Below, one piece after another: positions 41,735 to 50,613 of a stretch of 64,000 nt of DNA; the first letter of the stretch is position 1, and each line of letters starts with the position of its first letter. The notes beneath the pieces are model-generated. The model saw nothing but the letters and a program-made list of their open reading frames with translations, searched no databases and was not told the DNA's origin. Both the position numbers and the translations under genes were made by a program. This DNA is from Streptomyces sp. NBC_00582 (GTDB lineage Bacteria > Actinomycetota > Actinomycetes > Streptomycetales > Streptomycetaceae): the NCBI RefSeq assembly GCF_036345155.1, contig NZ_CP107772.1, positions 7,378,001-7,442,000 of the forward strand, given 5' to 3'.

Positions 41735-42949
41735 GATCGCCCGCACCTGCGCGACGATGTCCAGGCGGTTGCGGACGAACTCCGGGTCGGTCACCTCGGT
41801 GGTGTCGCCGGCGGCGAACTGAAGGACCGGGGTGTGGACATGGCCGCCCGGCAGGGTGTCGTGCAGGCCGAGACGGTCCCGCAGCAGGGTCGCGCGGTAG
41901 GCGATCTCGTTGGAGAGGTAGTTCCCGCCGCCGCCGGCCCGGGCGGTCGAGCCGGGGGTCGGGCCGTCCGGCCGGTCCACGGGCTGGGTGCCCCCCGCCG
42001 GGATCTCGGTCACGGCCGTGTGGTCGTACACCGGGAAACGGCCGGTGTCCGCCGCGACGATCGCCGTGTACGGCAGGGTCGTCGTCGTCCACTGCGGCTG
42101 CGAGGCCGGGTCGGTCACCGGGATCGTCTCCGTGCGGCCCAGGTTGTCGTTGTCGGGGAAGCCGCCCCGCCAGGCGCCGTTGGCGCGCTCCACGTCGAAG
42201 CGGCCGACCCGGCCCTGGCTGACCGTCGTGAACAGGTCGACGTACGGCAGATACGGCCGCAGCGTCCGCTCCACCGTGCCCTCCGCGAAGTCCTGCCAGC
42301 GCACCGGGAACACGGCCGTCTCCACCCGGGCCGGGCCGTCCGCCGTCTCGATCACGGTGCCGTCGAGCGCCAGCGCGCTCGCCCCCGACGGGTTGGAGAT
42401 CCGGATGTCCCGGTCCAGCGTGAACGGGTCGAAGCCGGTGACCAGCACCCGCTTGAGGCCCTTGCGGCCCTTCGGGTACCGGATGTCGTCCTGGCCGCGC
42501 GAGGTCCGCTCCAACTCGGTCAGCAGGGAGCCGCGCTGAGCATCCGTCAGCGCGAACCCGGGCTCCCAGGTCCGCACCGCACGCGTCATGCCCAACCGCG
42601 CCCAGTACAGCGGCCGGTCGTCGTCCCGGCTCAGGTCGCCGCCCGCCGGGCCCCGCCCCTGCACCCGGTCCACGGCCCGCCGCCACAGGGCGGAGCCCTC
42701 GCGCACGACGATCCGGTGGGCCTGGGCGTAGGAGTGCGCGCGGTCGAGGGAGCGGGCCAACTCCGGTGCCACGGAGTCGAATCCGGACCGTCCGAGGATC
42801 TCCTGCGGGACGGCCCGGTCGAGCCGCTGCTCCTCGACGGTGGGGGAGGGCGCCGCGGCGGCGGAGGCCGGGGTCGCGGTCGTGGACGCGGTCAGGCCGG
42901 CCAGCAGGGCCAGACCGAGGACGCCATGGCGAACACGTAAGGAATTCAC
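41708..42949 (-). CDS. Secreted protein with pyroglutamyl-peptidase-like domain
   Basis: Secreted protein, 413 residues from a GTG at 42949. A signal peptide (about 8-30, HGVLGLALLAGLTASTTATPASA) is followed by an all-helical linker. The central domain begins KRVLVTGFDPFTLDRDIRISNPSG, which is the pyroglutamyl peptidase I opening (VLVTGFEPF), continues with ALALDG and ends with YLSNEIAYRATLL, matching the catalytic YLCNxxxY region with Ser in place of the catalytic Cys. Loss of that Cys implies altered or absent peptidase activity. Known Streptomyces members are called pyroglutamyl peptidase. An alternative start at 42979 is less suitable. Confidence 0.7.
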   Translation of the reverse strand: MNSLRVRHGVLGLALLAGLTASTTATPASAAAAPSPTVEEQRLDRAVPQEILGRSGFDSVAPELARSLDRAHSYAQAHRIVVREGSALWRRAVDRVQGRGPAGGDLSRDDDRPLYWARLGMTRAVRTWEPGFALTDAQRGSLLTELERTSRGQDDIRYPKGRKGLKRVLVTGFDPFTLDRDIRISNPSGASALALDGTVIETADGPARVETAVFPVRWQDFAEGTVERTLRPYLPYVDLFTTVSQGRVGRFDVERANGAWRGGFPDNDNLGRTETIPVTDPASQPQWTTTTLPYTAIVAADTGRFPVYDHTAVTEIPAGGTQPVDRPDGPTPGSTARAGGGGNYLSNEIAYRATLLRDRLGLHDTLPGGHVHTPVLQFAAGDTTEVTDPEFVRNRLDIVAQVRAILGVAVGAE

Positions 42950-42980
42950 GGGAGTCGTATATTCCCCCGGACCCCTCACA

Positions 42981-43553
42981 TCACGCGTCAGGACCCGTTT
43001 CCTCGCCCAGCAGCCGCAGGAAGTCCCGGAACGCGCCCGGCATGTCCACCGACTCGGGGTCCAGCAGCCACTGGTACTGCAGCCCGTCCATCACCGCGAC
43101 CAGCAGCGGGGCCGTGCGCTCGGGCGTGAGGCCGTTCGGGAGGCGGTCGCCGAACTGGGCGCGCAGCGCCTGCGCCATGGTCTGCCGTACGCCGGTGTAC
43201 CGCTCGGTGAAGTACTCCCGCGCCGGGTGCCCCTCCGTCACGCTCTCGCCGAGCAGTGCCGAGAAGGTCTGGATGATGCCGGGCCGCATCGCGTTGTACT
43301 CGACGAGCGAGGTCAGCAGATCGACCCGCCACTGGGTGTCCGGAACCGCGTCCCACTGGTCGCGTTCCTTCAGGACGGCCACCAGCAGCGCCTCCTTGGT
43401 CGGGAAGTGGTGCAGCAGCCCCTGCTGGGTCAGTCCGACCCGCTCGGCCACCGCCGCGAGGCTCGCCCCCCGGTAACCGCGCTCGGCGATCACCTCCAGG
43501 GCGGCCCGGACGATCTCGGCCCGCCGCTCCTCGCTCCTGGTTCTGGCGCTCAT
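42981..43553 (-). CDS. TetR family transcriptional regulator
   Basis: Repressor of 190 residues. The N-terminal helix-turn-helix (about 8-55) includes AALEVIAERGYRGASLAAVA and VGLTQQGLLHHFPTKEALL. The ligand-binding helices follow, with no recognisable effector site. The ATG at 43553 was chosen; an in-frame ATG at 43571 would add six residues. It is divergent from the GH3 glycosidase gene with a 133-base gap, so control of that gene is likely. Weak ACCTAC/ACAGGT symmetry near 43608-43622 could be an operator. Confidence 0.9.
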   Translation of the reverse strand: MSARTRSEERRAEIVRAALEVIAERGYRGASLAAVAERVGLTQQGLLHHFPTKEALLVAVLKERDQWDAVPDTQWRVDLLTSLVEYNAMRPGIIQTFSALLGESVTEGHPAREYFTERYTGVRQTMAQALRAQFGDRLPNGLTPERTAPLLVAVMDGLQYQWLLDPESVDMPGAFRDFLRLLGEETGPDA

Positions 43554-43686
43554 GCCGTCACGGTACGGCATCCAGACGATTGAATATAACGGCGACGTAA
43601 CGAAACCTACCGTTCTACAGGTAACCGATGCACGATGGGGGAGCGCGGGCAGCGCGCCACAAGGCACTCAACGAGGAGGCACCGCC

Positions 43687-46116
43687 ATGGCGGGAACGGA
43701 GCAGGCCGTCGAGGCGGCCCTCGGCAAGCTCGACCTGGACGCCAAGACCCGGCTGCTCGCCGGACAGGACATGTGGTCACTGCCCGGGCTGCCGGAGATC
43801 GGCCTGAAGTCGCTCGTCATGTCCGACGGACCGATCGGCGTCCGGGGCGTGCGCTGGACCGCCGACGACCCGTCCGTCGCCCTGCCCTCCCCGACCGCCC
43901 TCGCCGCCACCTGGGACCCGGAACTCGCCCGCCGCGCGGGCGTCCTGCTCGCCCAGGAGGCCCGCCGCAAGGGCGTCCACGTCCTGCTCGCCCCCACCGT
44001 CAACCTCCACCGCTCCCCGCTCGGCGGCCGCCACTTCGAGGCCTACAGCGAGGACCCCCACCTCACGGGACGGATCGGCACCGGGTACGTCACGGGCGTC
44101 CAGGAGGGCGGCGTCGGCACCACCGTGAAGCACTTCGTGGCCAACGACGCCGAGACCGACCGCTTCACCGTGAACAACCTGGTCGGCGAGCGCGCCCTGC
44201 GCGAGCTGTACCTCGCCCCCTTCGAGGCCATCGTCGAGAACGCCCGCCCATGGGGCATCATGACCGCCTACAACACGGTCAACGGCACCACCATGACCGA
44301 GCACCACCACCTCGTGAACGAGGTCCTGCGCGGCGAATGGGGCTTCGACGGCTTCAACGTCTCCGACTGGATGGCGGCCCGCGACACCGTCGGCGCCCTG
44401 CGCGGCGGCCTCGACGTCGCCATGCCCGGCCCCGAGACCGTCTACGGCGAGGCCCTCGCCCGGGCGGTCCGTGACGGCCGGGTGGCGGAGTCCGAGGTCG
44501 ACGAGGCCGTCCGCCGTGTGCTGCGGCTGGCCGCCCGGGTCGGTGTCCTCGCCGACGCCGAGCCCGCCGTCACCACGCCGCCCGCCGAGGTCGACGGCGA
44601 GGCCCTGGCCCGCGAGATCGCCGGCCGCTCCTTCGTCCTGCTCCGCAACGAACCCGCGGCGAACGGGCGCCCCGCCCTGCCCCTCGAGCCCGGCACGGTC
44701 GCCCTCGTCGGCGCCGCCGCCCGCGACGCCCGGGTCCTCGGCGGCGGCTCCGCCACCGTCTTCCCGGCCCGGATCGTCTCCCCGCTGGACGGCCTCACCG
44801 CCGCCCTCCCCGAGGGCACCCTCACCTACGCCGTCGGCGCCGACCCCACCACCGAACTCGCCGTCGCCGACAAGGGCTTCGCGCTCACGGCGGTCTGCCG
44901 GGACGCCGAGGGAAACCTCCTGGGCACCGGCTCCACCCCCAACGGCCAGATCCAGTGGATGGGCAGCGACCTCCCCGAGGGCGTCACCCACGACACCCTC
45001 CACACCGTGGAGGTCACCGGCACCTTCACCCCGCGCGTGAGCGGCCCGCACTCCTTCGGCATCAAGGGCACCGGCGCCTTCACCCTCACCGTCGCCGGGA
45101 CGACGTACTACGACGGCATCCAGCCGCCCGCCGACGACAGCGACCCCTTCGAGGCCTTCTTCGGCGCCCCCGTGCCCCGCGCCGACGTCGAGCTGAGCGC
45201 CGGCGCACCCGTCGAGGTCTCCCTCACCTACGTCTTCGCCCTCCCCGAGGAGGTCCCCTTCAAGGTGGTCGCCTTCGCCCTCGCCCACCAGGAGCCGCAG
45301 CGCGACGAGGACGAGCTGATCGCCGAGGCCGTCGAGGCCGCCCGCGCCGCGGACACCGCGGTGGTCGTGGTCGCCACCACCGACCGGGTCGAGTCCGAGG
45401 GCTTCGACCGCAAGGACCTCACCCTCCCCGGCCGCCAGGACGACCTGGTCCGCGCCGTCGCCGCCGTCAACCCGAACACCGTCGTCGTCGTCAACTCCGG
45501 CTCCCCGGTCGAACTGCCCTGGCGCGAGGAGGTCGCCGCGGTGCTCCTGACCTGGTTCCCCGGCCAGGAGGGCGGCGCGGCCCTCGCGGACGTCCTGACC
45601 GGCGCCCGGGAGCCCGGCGGCCGCCTCCCCACCACCTGGGGCTCCCTCGCCGACGCCCCCGTCACCCAGGTCGTCCCCACCGACGGCGAACTCCCCTACA
45701 CCGAGGACCTCTTCATCGGCTACCCCGCCTGGGAGAAGGCGGGCCGGACCCCCTCGTACCCGTTCGGTCACGGCCTCGGCTACACCGACTGGGCCTACGA
45801 GTCGGTCGAGGTGACCGGTACGACCGTGACGGTCCGGGTCCGCAACACCGGCGAGCGCGCCGGACGCGAGGTCGTCCAGGTCTACCTGGCGCCCACCGAG
45901 CCCGGCACCGACCGCCCCGCCCGCCGGCTCGCCGCCTTCGGCGCCGTTCAGGCCGGGCCCGGCGAGAGCGCCGAGGTCACCGTCGAGCTGCCGCGCCGCG
46001 CCTTCGAGGTGTGGGACGAGGCCGCCCACCGGTGGTTCTTTGTGAAGGGTTCGTACGAAATCCAGGTGGGTAGGTCCCTCGCGGACCGCAGGATCTCCGC
46101 GACGACTAACGTCTGA
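43687..46116 (+). CDS. GH3 beta-glycosidase with PA14 insertion
   Basis: Intracellular beta-glycosidase of 809 residues (no signal peptide). The (beta/alpha)8 domain carries RSPLGGRHFEAYSEDP and VKHFVANDAETDR; the nucleophile is Asp227 in GFDGFNVSDWMA. The alpha/beta sandwich follows. A PA14-type module is inserted at about residues 390-540 (VEVTGTFTPRVSGPHSFGI, FTLTVAGTTYYDG), and a fibronectin-III-like domain (about 735-805) closes the protein. PA14-bearing GH3 enzymes hydrolyse beta-glucosides or beta-xylosides. The ATG follows AACGAGGAGG. It is divergent from a TetR gene and ends with a terminator at 46142-46177. Confidence 0.92.
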   Translation: MAGTEQAVEAALGKLDLDAKTRLLAGQDMWSLPGLPEIGLKSLVMSDGPIGVRGVRWTADDPSVALPSPTALAATWDPELARRAGVLLAQEARRKGVHVLLAPTVNLHRSPLGGRHFEAYSEDPHLTGRIGTGYVTGVQEGGVGTTVKHFVANDAETDRFTVNNLVGERALRELYLAPFEAIVENARPWGIMTAYNTVNGTTMTEHHHLVNEVLRGEWGFDGFNVSDWMAARDTVGALRGGLDVAMPGPETVYGEALARAVRDGRVAESEVDEAVRRVLRLAARVGVLADAEPAVTTPPAEVDGEALAREIAGRSFVLLRNEPAANGRPALPLEPGTVALVGAAARDARVLGGGSATVFPARIVSPLDGLTAALPEGTLTYAVGADPTTELAVADKGFALTAVCRDAEGNLLGTGSTPNGQIQWMGSDLPEGVTHDTLHTVEVTGTFTPRVSGPHSFGIKGTGAFTLTVAGTTYYDGIQPPADDSDPFEAFFGAPVPRADVELSAGAPVEVSLTYVFALPEEVPFKVVAFALAHQEPQRDEDELIAEAVEAARAADTAVVVVATTDRVESEGFDRKDLTLPGRQDDLVRAVAAVNPNTVVVVNSGSPVELPWREEVAAVLLTWFPGQEGGAALADVLTGAREPGGRLPTTWGSLADAPVTQVVPTDGELPYTEDLFIGYPAWEKAGRTPSYPFGHGLGYTDWAYESVEVTGTTVTVRVRNTGERAGREVVQVYLAPTEPGTDRPARRLAAFGAVQAGPGESAEVTVELPRRAFEVWDEAAHRWFFVKGSYEIQVGRSLADRRISATTNV

Positions 46117-46141
46117 GGCGGGTACTCCTCACCCCATGAAC

Positions 46142-46184
46142 AGCCCCGGCCCGGGACCTGACCCCTGGGCCGGGGCTATTTTCT
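46142..46184. terminator. Bidirectional intrinsic terminator
   Basis: AGCCCCGGCCC (46142-46152) and GGGCCGGGGCT (46167-46177) form an 11-bp stem followed by ATTTTCT, a rare real T-run here. It serves both the GH3 gene (stop 46116) and the convergent epimerase gene (stop 46184). Confidence 0.85.
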
Positions 46185-47161
46185 CAGCGGGTCCCGAAGC
46201 CGTACACCGTCTCCGACCGGTACACCTCGCCCGGCCGCAGCACCGTCGTGGGGAACTCCGGGCGGTTCGGGGAGTCGGGGAAGTGCTGGGTCTCCAGCGC
46301 GATCCCCTGGCACGGCGTGAACGGCTCGCCCAGATGGTCCGCGGTGTACACCTGGATCCCCGGCTCGGTCGTCGACACCGTCAGCACCCGCCCGCTCGCC
46401 GGGTCGTGCAGCTCGGCCACCTCCTGCGGCGCGGCCGTCACACCCTTGTCCAGCACGAAGTTGTGGTCGTAGCCGGAACCGGTCTTGCGGGCCGTACGGA
46501 AGTCGAAGCGGGTGCCGGCCACCTCCGCGAGCTCCCCGGTCGGGATCAGCGCGGCGTCGACCGGGGTGTACCGCGAGGCGGCCAGCCGCAGCTCATGGCC
46601 CCCGGCGTCCCCGCTGTCCGGGCCGCCCAGGTTGAAGTAGCTGTGGTTGGTCAGGTTCACCACCGTCGGCGCGTCGGTGACCGCCTCGTAGACGAGCCGC
46701 AGCGCCCCCGAGGCGTCCAGTGTGTACGTCGCCGAGATCTCCAGCCGCCCCGGGAAGCCCTCCTCGCCGTGCGGGCTGACCCGGCTCAGCCGCAGCCCGT
46801 GCCCGACCGGCTCCACCTCCCACACCCGCTTGTCGAAGCCGTGCGGACCGCCGTGCAGGGAGTTCGGCGCGTTGTTGGGCTCCAGGGCGTACGTCAGCCC
46901 CTCCAGCGGGAAGCGGGCCTGCCCGATCCGGTTCGCGTACCGGCCGATCAGGGCGCCGAGGAAGGGCTCCGGGTGGGTGAGATAGCCCTCCAGGTCCGCG
47001 AACCCCAGCACCACGTCCGCCGTCCGCCCGTCCCGGTCCGGGACCTCCACGGACTGGACGATCCCGCCGTACGACAGCACCCGCACCCGGGTGCCCGCCC
47101 GCTCCAGGGTCCAGCGGTGAACCGGGGTGCCATCGGAAAGTGTTCCGAAGTGTTCGCTCAT
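46184..47161 (-). CDS. galM: Aldose 1-epimerase (second copy)
   Basis: Mutarotase of 325 residues. Motifs are IGRYANRIGQARFPLEG, NNAPNSLHGGPHGFDKRVW, VNLTNHSYFNLGGPDSG (His acid) and [18 protein letters not shown] (Glu base). The start at 47161 overlaps a conserved opening (SEHFGTLSDGTPVHRW). It differs in many positions from the copy at 17617-18669, so it is an old paralogue. It lies beside the GH3 glycosidase and shares its terminator, so mutarotation of the released sugar is a sensible link. Confidence 0.92.
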   Translation of the reverse strand: MSEHFGTLSDGTPVHRWTLERAGTRVRVLSYGGIVQSVEVPDRDGRTADVVLGFADLEGYLTHPEPFLGALIGRYANRIGQARFPLEGLTYALEPNNAPNSLHGGPHGFDKRVWEVEPVGHGLRLSRVSPHGEEGFPGRLEISATYTLDASGALRLVYEAVTDAPTVVNLTNHSYFNLGGPDSGDAGGHELRLAASRYTPVDAALIPTGELAEVAGTRFDFRTARKTGSGYDHNFVLDKGVTAAPQEVAELHDPASGRVLTVSTTEPGIQVYTADHLGEPFTPCQGIALETQHFPDSPNRPEFPTTVLRPGEVYRSETVYGFGTR

Positions 47162-47176
47162 GGTCGGAACACTAAG

Positions 47177-48058
47177 TCACCTGACCGGCTCGGTGACTTT
47201 CCGGTAGGCGATCTCCGCGAGCCGCGCCTGCCCGTCCTTGCTCGGATGGAACCAGTCCCAGTGACTCAACTGATCCGCGCCGAACCGGAAGGCGTACACC
47301 GCGCCGCCGTCGAATCGGCACCGCTCGTCCTTCGCGCAGACCTCCTCCAGCACCTCGTTGTAGTCCTCCACCCGGCGCTGCACGGTCTCGCGCCGCGCGG
47401 TCGCCACCGCGTCCAGCGCGTCCGCGTCCCCCAGCATCGAAGGACAGATGCCGAGCTTCCAGATCTGCTTGCCCAGCGCGTTGGTCCGCCCCTGCGACCA
47501 CAGCCGCTTCAGGTTCGGCACGCTCGCCACGTACACCTGCGCCTTCGGCAGCGACCGGCGCAGCGTGCGCAGCGCCTCCTCGAACTCCGCCCGGAAGTCG
47601 GCCACCGGCGTCATCGCCGCCGGCGACTCCCGGCAGGCGTCGTTCGCCCCCGCCATCACCGTCACGAGCTGCGGTTTCTCCGCCACCGCCTGGGTGATCT
47701 GGCCCGTCAGATCCACCATCCGGGCCCCCGTCACCGCGTAGTTCCAACTGTGCGTGGCCGCCTTCGACGCGCCCAGCAGCCGTACCGCGAGACTGTTCAC
47801 CTCGGCGCTCGCACCCGTCGCCCAGGACACCTCCGGACAGTCCTGGAGGACCGTACAGGCGTCGAAACCACGGGTGATGGAGTCGCCCACCGCCGCCATC
47901 GACACCGGGCTCGTGTCCCACAACGGCGCCCGGGAGGCCCTCGCCTTGCGCACCCCCGTGCCCGAGCCGTCGCCCCCGCCCGGCGCGTCACAGCCGGCCA
48001 GCCCGAGGACGGCCGCGCTGGTGATCGCGAGCACCGCCCGCACCCGCCGGTTTCGCAT
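47177..48058 (-). CDS. SGNH/GDSL hydrolase lipoprotein
   Basis: Secreted lipoprotein of 293 residues. A basic start and hydrophobic core end in lipobox LAGC (Cys23). SGNH block I is AAVGDSITRGFD (Ser60), block III AGANDACRES (Asn), and block V SHWDWFHPSKDG (Asp/His). There are several Cys pairs typical of extracellular members (CTVLQDCPEV, CAKDERCRF). ATG 48058 has AGGGG six bases upstream; ATG 48064 is an alternative. Lipid or acyl-ester hydrolysis on the cell surface is expected, but no substrate is indicated. It ends 16 bases before the epimerase start on the same strand. Confidence 0.87.
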   Translation of the reverse strand: MRNRRVRAVLAITSAAVLGLAGCDAPGGGDGSGTGVRKARASRAPLWDTSPVSMAAVGDSITRGFDACTVLQDCPEVSWATGASAEVNSLAVRLLGASKAATHSWNYAVTGARMVDLTGQITQAVAEKPQLVTVMAGANDACRESPAAMTPVADFRAEFEEALRTLRRSLPKAQVYVASVPNLKRLWSQGRTNALGKQIWKLGICPSMLGDADALDAVATARRETVQRRVEDYNEVLEEVCAKDERCRFDGGAVYAFRFGADQLSHWDWFHPSKDGQARLAEIAYRKVTEPVR

Positions 48059-48357
48059 CCGCATCCCCTGGTGATCCCCTCGCTCCTCGGACGGACGGCC
48101 CCACCCCTGACAACGCACAGGAGTTCCCGCCCACCCCGCTCCTTCGCCGGGACCGGCACAAGACAGGACCCACAAGATGGAACGCATCACACCCGTACAG
48201 GCGTCCTGCCGAGTGAAAGGCGGACGTTCACGGCACCGGGACCGACGGTACGTCACACTCCTTGCGCCGCCGCACGGTAGCCTCGCCATCAACGCGGCTG
48301 CCCCGACAGCGCCGCCCTGCCCGCCTGCAAGATGTCCCGCTCTGCCCGGAGGTCCCG

Positions 48358-48852
48358 GTGACGACACGTGGAGTTCTGTACGTGCACTCCGCGCCGCGCG
48401 CGCTGTGCCCGCACGTCGAATGGGCCATCGCCGGGGTGCTCGGCACGCGCGTCAACCTCGACTGGATCCGGCAGCCCGCCGCGCCCGGCACCTGGCGCTC
48501 GGAGTTCTCCTTCAAGGGCCAGGCCGGCACCGCCTCCAAGCTCGCCTCCGCGCTCCGCGGCTGGCACCTGCTCCGCTTCGAGGTCACCGCCGAACCCTGC
48601 GCCACCGCCGAGGGCGAGCGCTACAGCTGCACCCCCGACCTCGGCATCTTCCACGCCGTCACCGGCATCCACGGCGACATCCTCATCCCCGAGGACCGTC
48701 TGCGCGCGGCCCTGCTGCGCAGCCAGCGCGGCGAGACGGACCTCGAGGCCGAACTGTCCAAGCTCCTGGGCAAGCCCTGGGACGACGAGCTCGAGCCGTT
48801 CCGGTACGCGGGCGAGGGAGCCCCGGTCCGCTGGCTGCACCAGGTCGTCTGA
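48358..48852 (+). CDS. DUF3145 family protein
   Basis: Protein of 164 residues from a GTG at 48358 with GGAGG five bases upstream. The opening TTRGVLYVHSAPRALCPHVEW and the motif LIPEDRLRAALLRSQRG identify DUF3145, a family conserved in actinobacteria, often beside the fab cluster. It probably folds as a small alpha/beta domain without membrane segments. Function is unknown. It is convergent with fabF, separated by a strong terminator, and divergent from the SGNH gene. Confidence 0.88.
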   Translation: MTTRGVLYVHSAPRALCPHVEWAIAGVLGTRVNLDWIRQPAAPGTWRSEFSFKGQAGTASKLASALRGWHLLRFEVTAEPCATAEGERYSCTPDLGIFHAVTGIHGDILIPEDRLRAALLRSQRGETDLEAELSKLLGKPWDDELEPFRYAGEGAPVRWLHQVV

Positions 48853-48868
48853 GACGGCTCTGAACACC

Positions 48869-48904
48869 TGAAGGGCCCCCACCTCGAGAGGTAGGGGCCC
48901 TTCA
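48869..48904. terminator. Strong bidirectional terminator between DUF3145 gene and fabF
   Basis: A near-perfect stem-loop: TGAAGGGCCCC and GGGGCCCTTCA flank a second stem CACCT/AGGT with a CGAG loop, between stops at 48852 and 48923. Confidence 0.85.
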
Positions 48905-48922
48905 CGTGCGTGGAGACGTTTC

Positions 48923-50203
48923 TCAGACCGTACGGAACGCCAGGACGACGTTGTGTCCGCCGAAGCCGAACGAGTCGTTCAGCGCGGCGATACGGCCCTC
49001 GACGGGCAGCTTGCGGGCCTCGCCGCGGACGACGTCCGCGTTGGCCTCGGCCTCGGGGTCGAGGTTCTCGACGTTGATGGTCGGCGGAGCCACCCGGTGG
49101 TACAGGGCGAGCACCGTCGCGACGGTCTCGACACCGCCCGCACCACCCAGCAGATGACCGGTCATGGACTTGGTCGCCGAGACGGCCATGTGGTCGGCGT
49201 CGTCGCCGAAGACCTTGCGCAGCGCCTTCAGTTCGGCGATGTCACCGGCCGGCGTCGAGGTCGCGTGCGCGTTGACGTGCACGATCTCCGACGGGTCCAG
49301 GTCGGTGCGGTCCAGCAGGTTCTGCAGCGCGTGCGAGATGCCGCGGCCCTCGGGCTCCGGCTGCACGATGTCGTGGCTGTCGGCGGAGATGCCCTGCCCG
49401 ACCGCCTCGGCGTACACGCGGGCCCCGCGCTTCGCCGCGTGCTCGGCGGACTCCAGGACGATCACACCGGCGCCCTCACCCATCACGAAGCCGTCGCGGG
49501 CCACGTCGTAGGGACGCGAGGCACCCTGCGGGTTCTCGTTGTTCTTGGACATCGCCATCATGTTGCCGAACGCGGCGATGGGCAGCGGGTGGATCGCCGC
49601 CTCCGTACCACCGGCGACCACGACGTCGGCACGGCCCGTACGGATCATCTCGATGGCGTAGCCGATGGCCTCGGCGCCCGACGCGCAGGCGGAGACCGGG
49701 GTGTGCACACCGGCGCGGGCGCCCACGAGCAGACCCACGTTGGCGGACGGGCTGTTCGGCATCAGCATCGGCACGGTGTGCGGGGAGACCCGGCGGACGC
49801 CCTTCTCCTTCAGCACGTCGTACTGGTCGAGGAGGGTGGTGACACCGCCGATGCCGGAGGCGATGACCGCGCCGAGGCGGTCGGGGTCGACCGCGCCGTC
49901 ACTGCCGTCCTCGCCGGCCTTGCCGGTGAAACCGGCGTCCTTCCAGGCTTCCTGGGCCGCGATCAGCGCGAACTGCGCCGAGCGGTCCAGCTTGCGGGCC
50001 TGCGGACGCGGGATGACCTCGAGGGGCTCCACGGCGACCGGGGCCGCGATCCGGACGGCCTGGTCGGCCGCCCACTCCTGCTCCAGGACCTTGACACCGG
50101 ACTTGCCGGCGACCAGTCCCTCCCAGGTAGAGGCTGCGTCGCCACCCAGCGGTGTGGTTGCGCCGATACCGGTGACGACCACGGTGCGATTGGTCGGGCT
50201 CAC
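48923..50203 (-). CDS. fabF: 3-oxoacyl-ACP synthase II
   Basis: Condensing enzyme of 426 residues for chain elongation in type II fatty-acid synthesis. The catalytic triad is Cys173 (TPVSACASGAEAIGYA), His in VNAHATSTPAGD and His in SMTGHLLGGAGG; the terminal SFGFGGHNVVLAF is typical. The GTG at 50203 follows GGAGAAAG. It is the last gene of fabD-fabH-acpP-fabF, 80 bases after acpP, with a hairpin-forming spacer. Order and length match the S. coelicolor cluster from memory. Confidence 0.96.
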   Translation of the reverse strand: MSPTNRTVVVTGIGATTPLGGDAASTWEGLVAGKSGVKVLEQEWAADQAVRIAAPVAVEPLEVIPRPQARKLDRSAQFALIAAQEAWKDAGFTGKAGEDGSDGAVDPDRLGAVIASGIGGVTTLLDQYDVLKEKGVRRVSPHTVPMLMPNSPSANVGLLVGARAGVHTPVSACASGAEAIGYAIEMIRTGRADVVVAGGTEAAIHPLPIAAFGNMMAMSKNNENPQGASRPYDVARDGFVMGEGAGVIVLESAEHAAKRGARVYAEAVGQGISADSHDIVQPEPEGRGISHALQNLLDRTDLDPSEIVHVNAHATSTPAGDIAELKALRKVFGDDADHMAVSATKSMTGHLLGGAGGVETVATVLALYHRVAPPTINVENLDPEAEANADVVRGEARKLPVEGRIAALNDSFGFGGHNVVLAFRTV

Positions 50204-50283
50204 GGATTCTTTCTCCAACGTTACGAGGATTCAGCGGCGCCACCGCCGGGTGGCGGGGCAGTTCAGCCCAGAGGACCGGAAGA

Positions 50284-50532
50284 TCAGCCCTGGTGCTTGA
50301 GGATGTAGTCGGTCGCGTCGCCGACCGTCTTGAGGTTCTTGACGTCCTCGTCCGGGATCTTGACGTCGAAGCGCTCTTCGGCGGCGACGACGACCTCGAC
50401 CATGGACAGCGAGTCGACGTCCAGGTCGTCGGTGAAGGACTTGTCCAGCTGGACGTCCTCAACCGGGATGCCGGCGATCTCGTTCACGATGTCGGCGAGA
50501 CCGGCGACGATCTCTTCCTGAGTGGCGGCCAT
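50284..50532 (-). CDS. acpP: Acyl carrier protein
   Basis: Acidic carrier protein of 82 residues. The phosphopantetheine attachment site is Ser41 in DDLDVDSLSMVEVV. ATG 50532 is preceded by GAAGGAG; an in-frame GTG further upstream would add sixteen residues with no homology. It carries growing acyl chains between FabD, FabH and FabF, with which it is co-transcribed. The strong ribosome site fits the high ACP level needed. Confidence 0.97.
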   Translation of the reverse strand: MAATQEEIVAGLADIVNEIAGIPVEDVQLDKSFTDDLDVDSLSMVEVVVAAEERFDVKIPDEDVKNLKTVGDATDYILKHQG

Positions 50533-50613
50533 GACGGCGCTCCTTCGTTGTGTTCCAGAGGGTGTGGCAGTGGTGCTCACCGCGCCCGGATCGCATGATC
50601 CGGCACGGAGTGC

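Noticed and set aside
43777..46029. A 750-codon minus-strand open frame opposite the GH3 gene
   Set aside because: The GH3 gene carries all catalytic motifs and the ribosome site; the antisense frame is low-complexity Gly/Val/Asp.
46136..48280. A 714-codon plus-strand open frame over galM and the SGNH lipoprotein gene
   Set aside because: Arg/Pro/His-rich shadow composition and opposite to two genes with full catalytic motifs.
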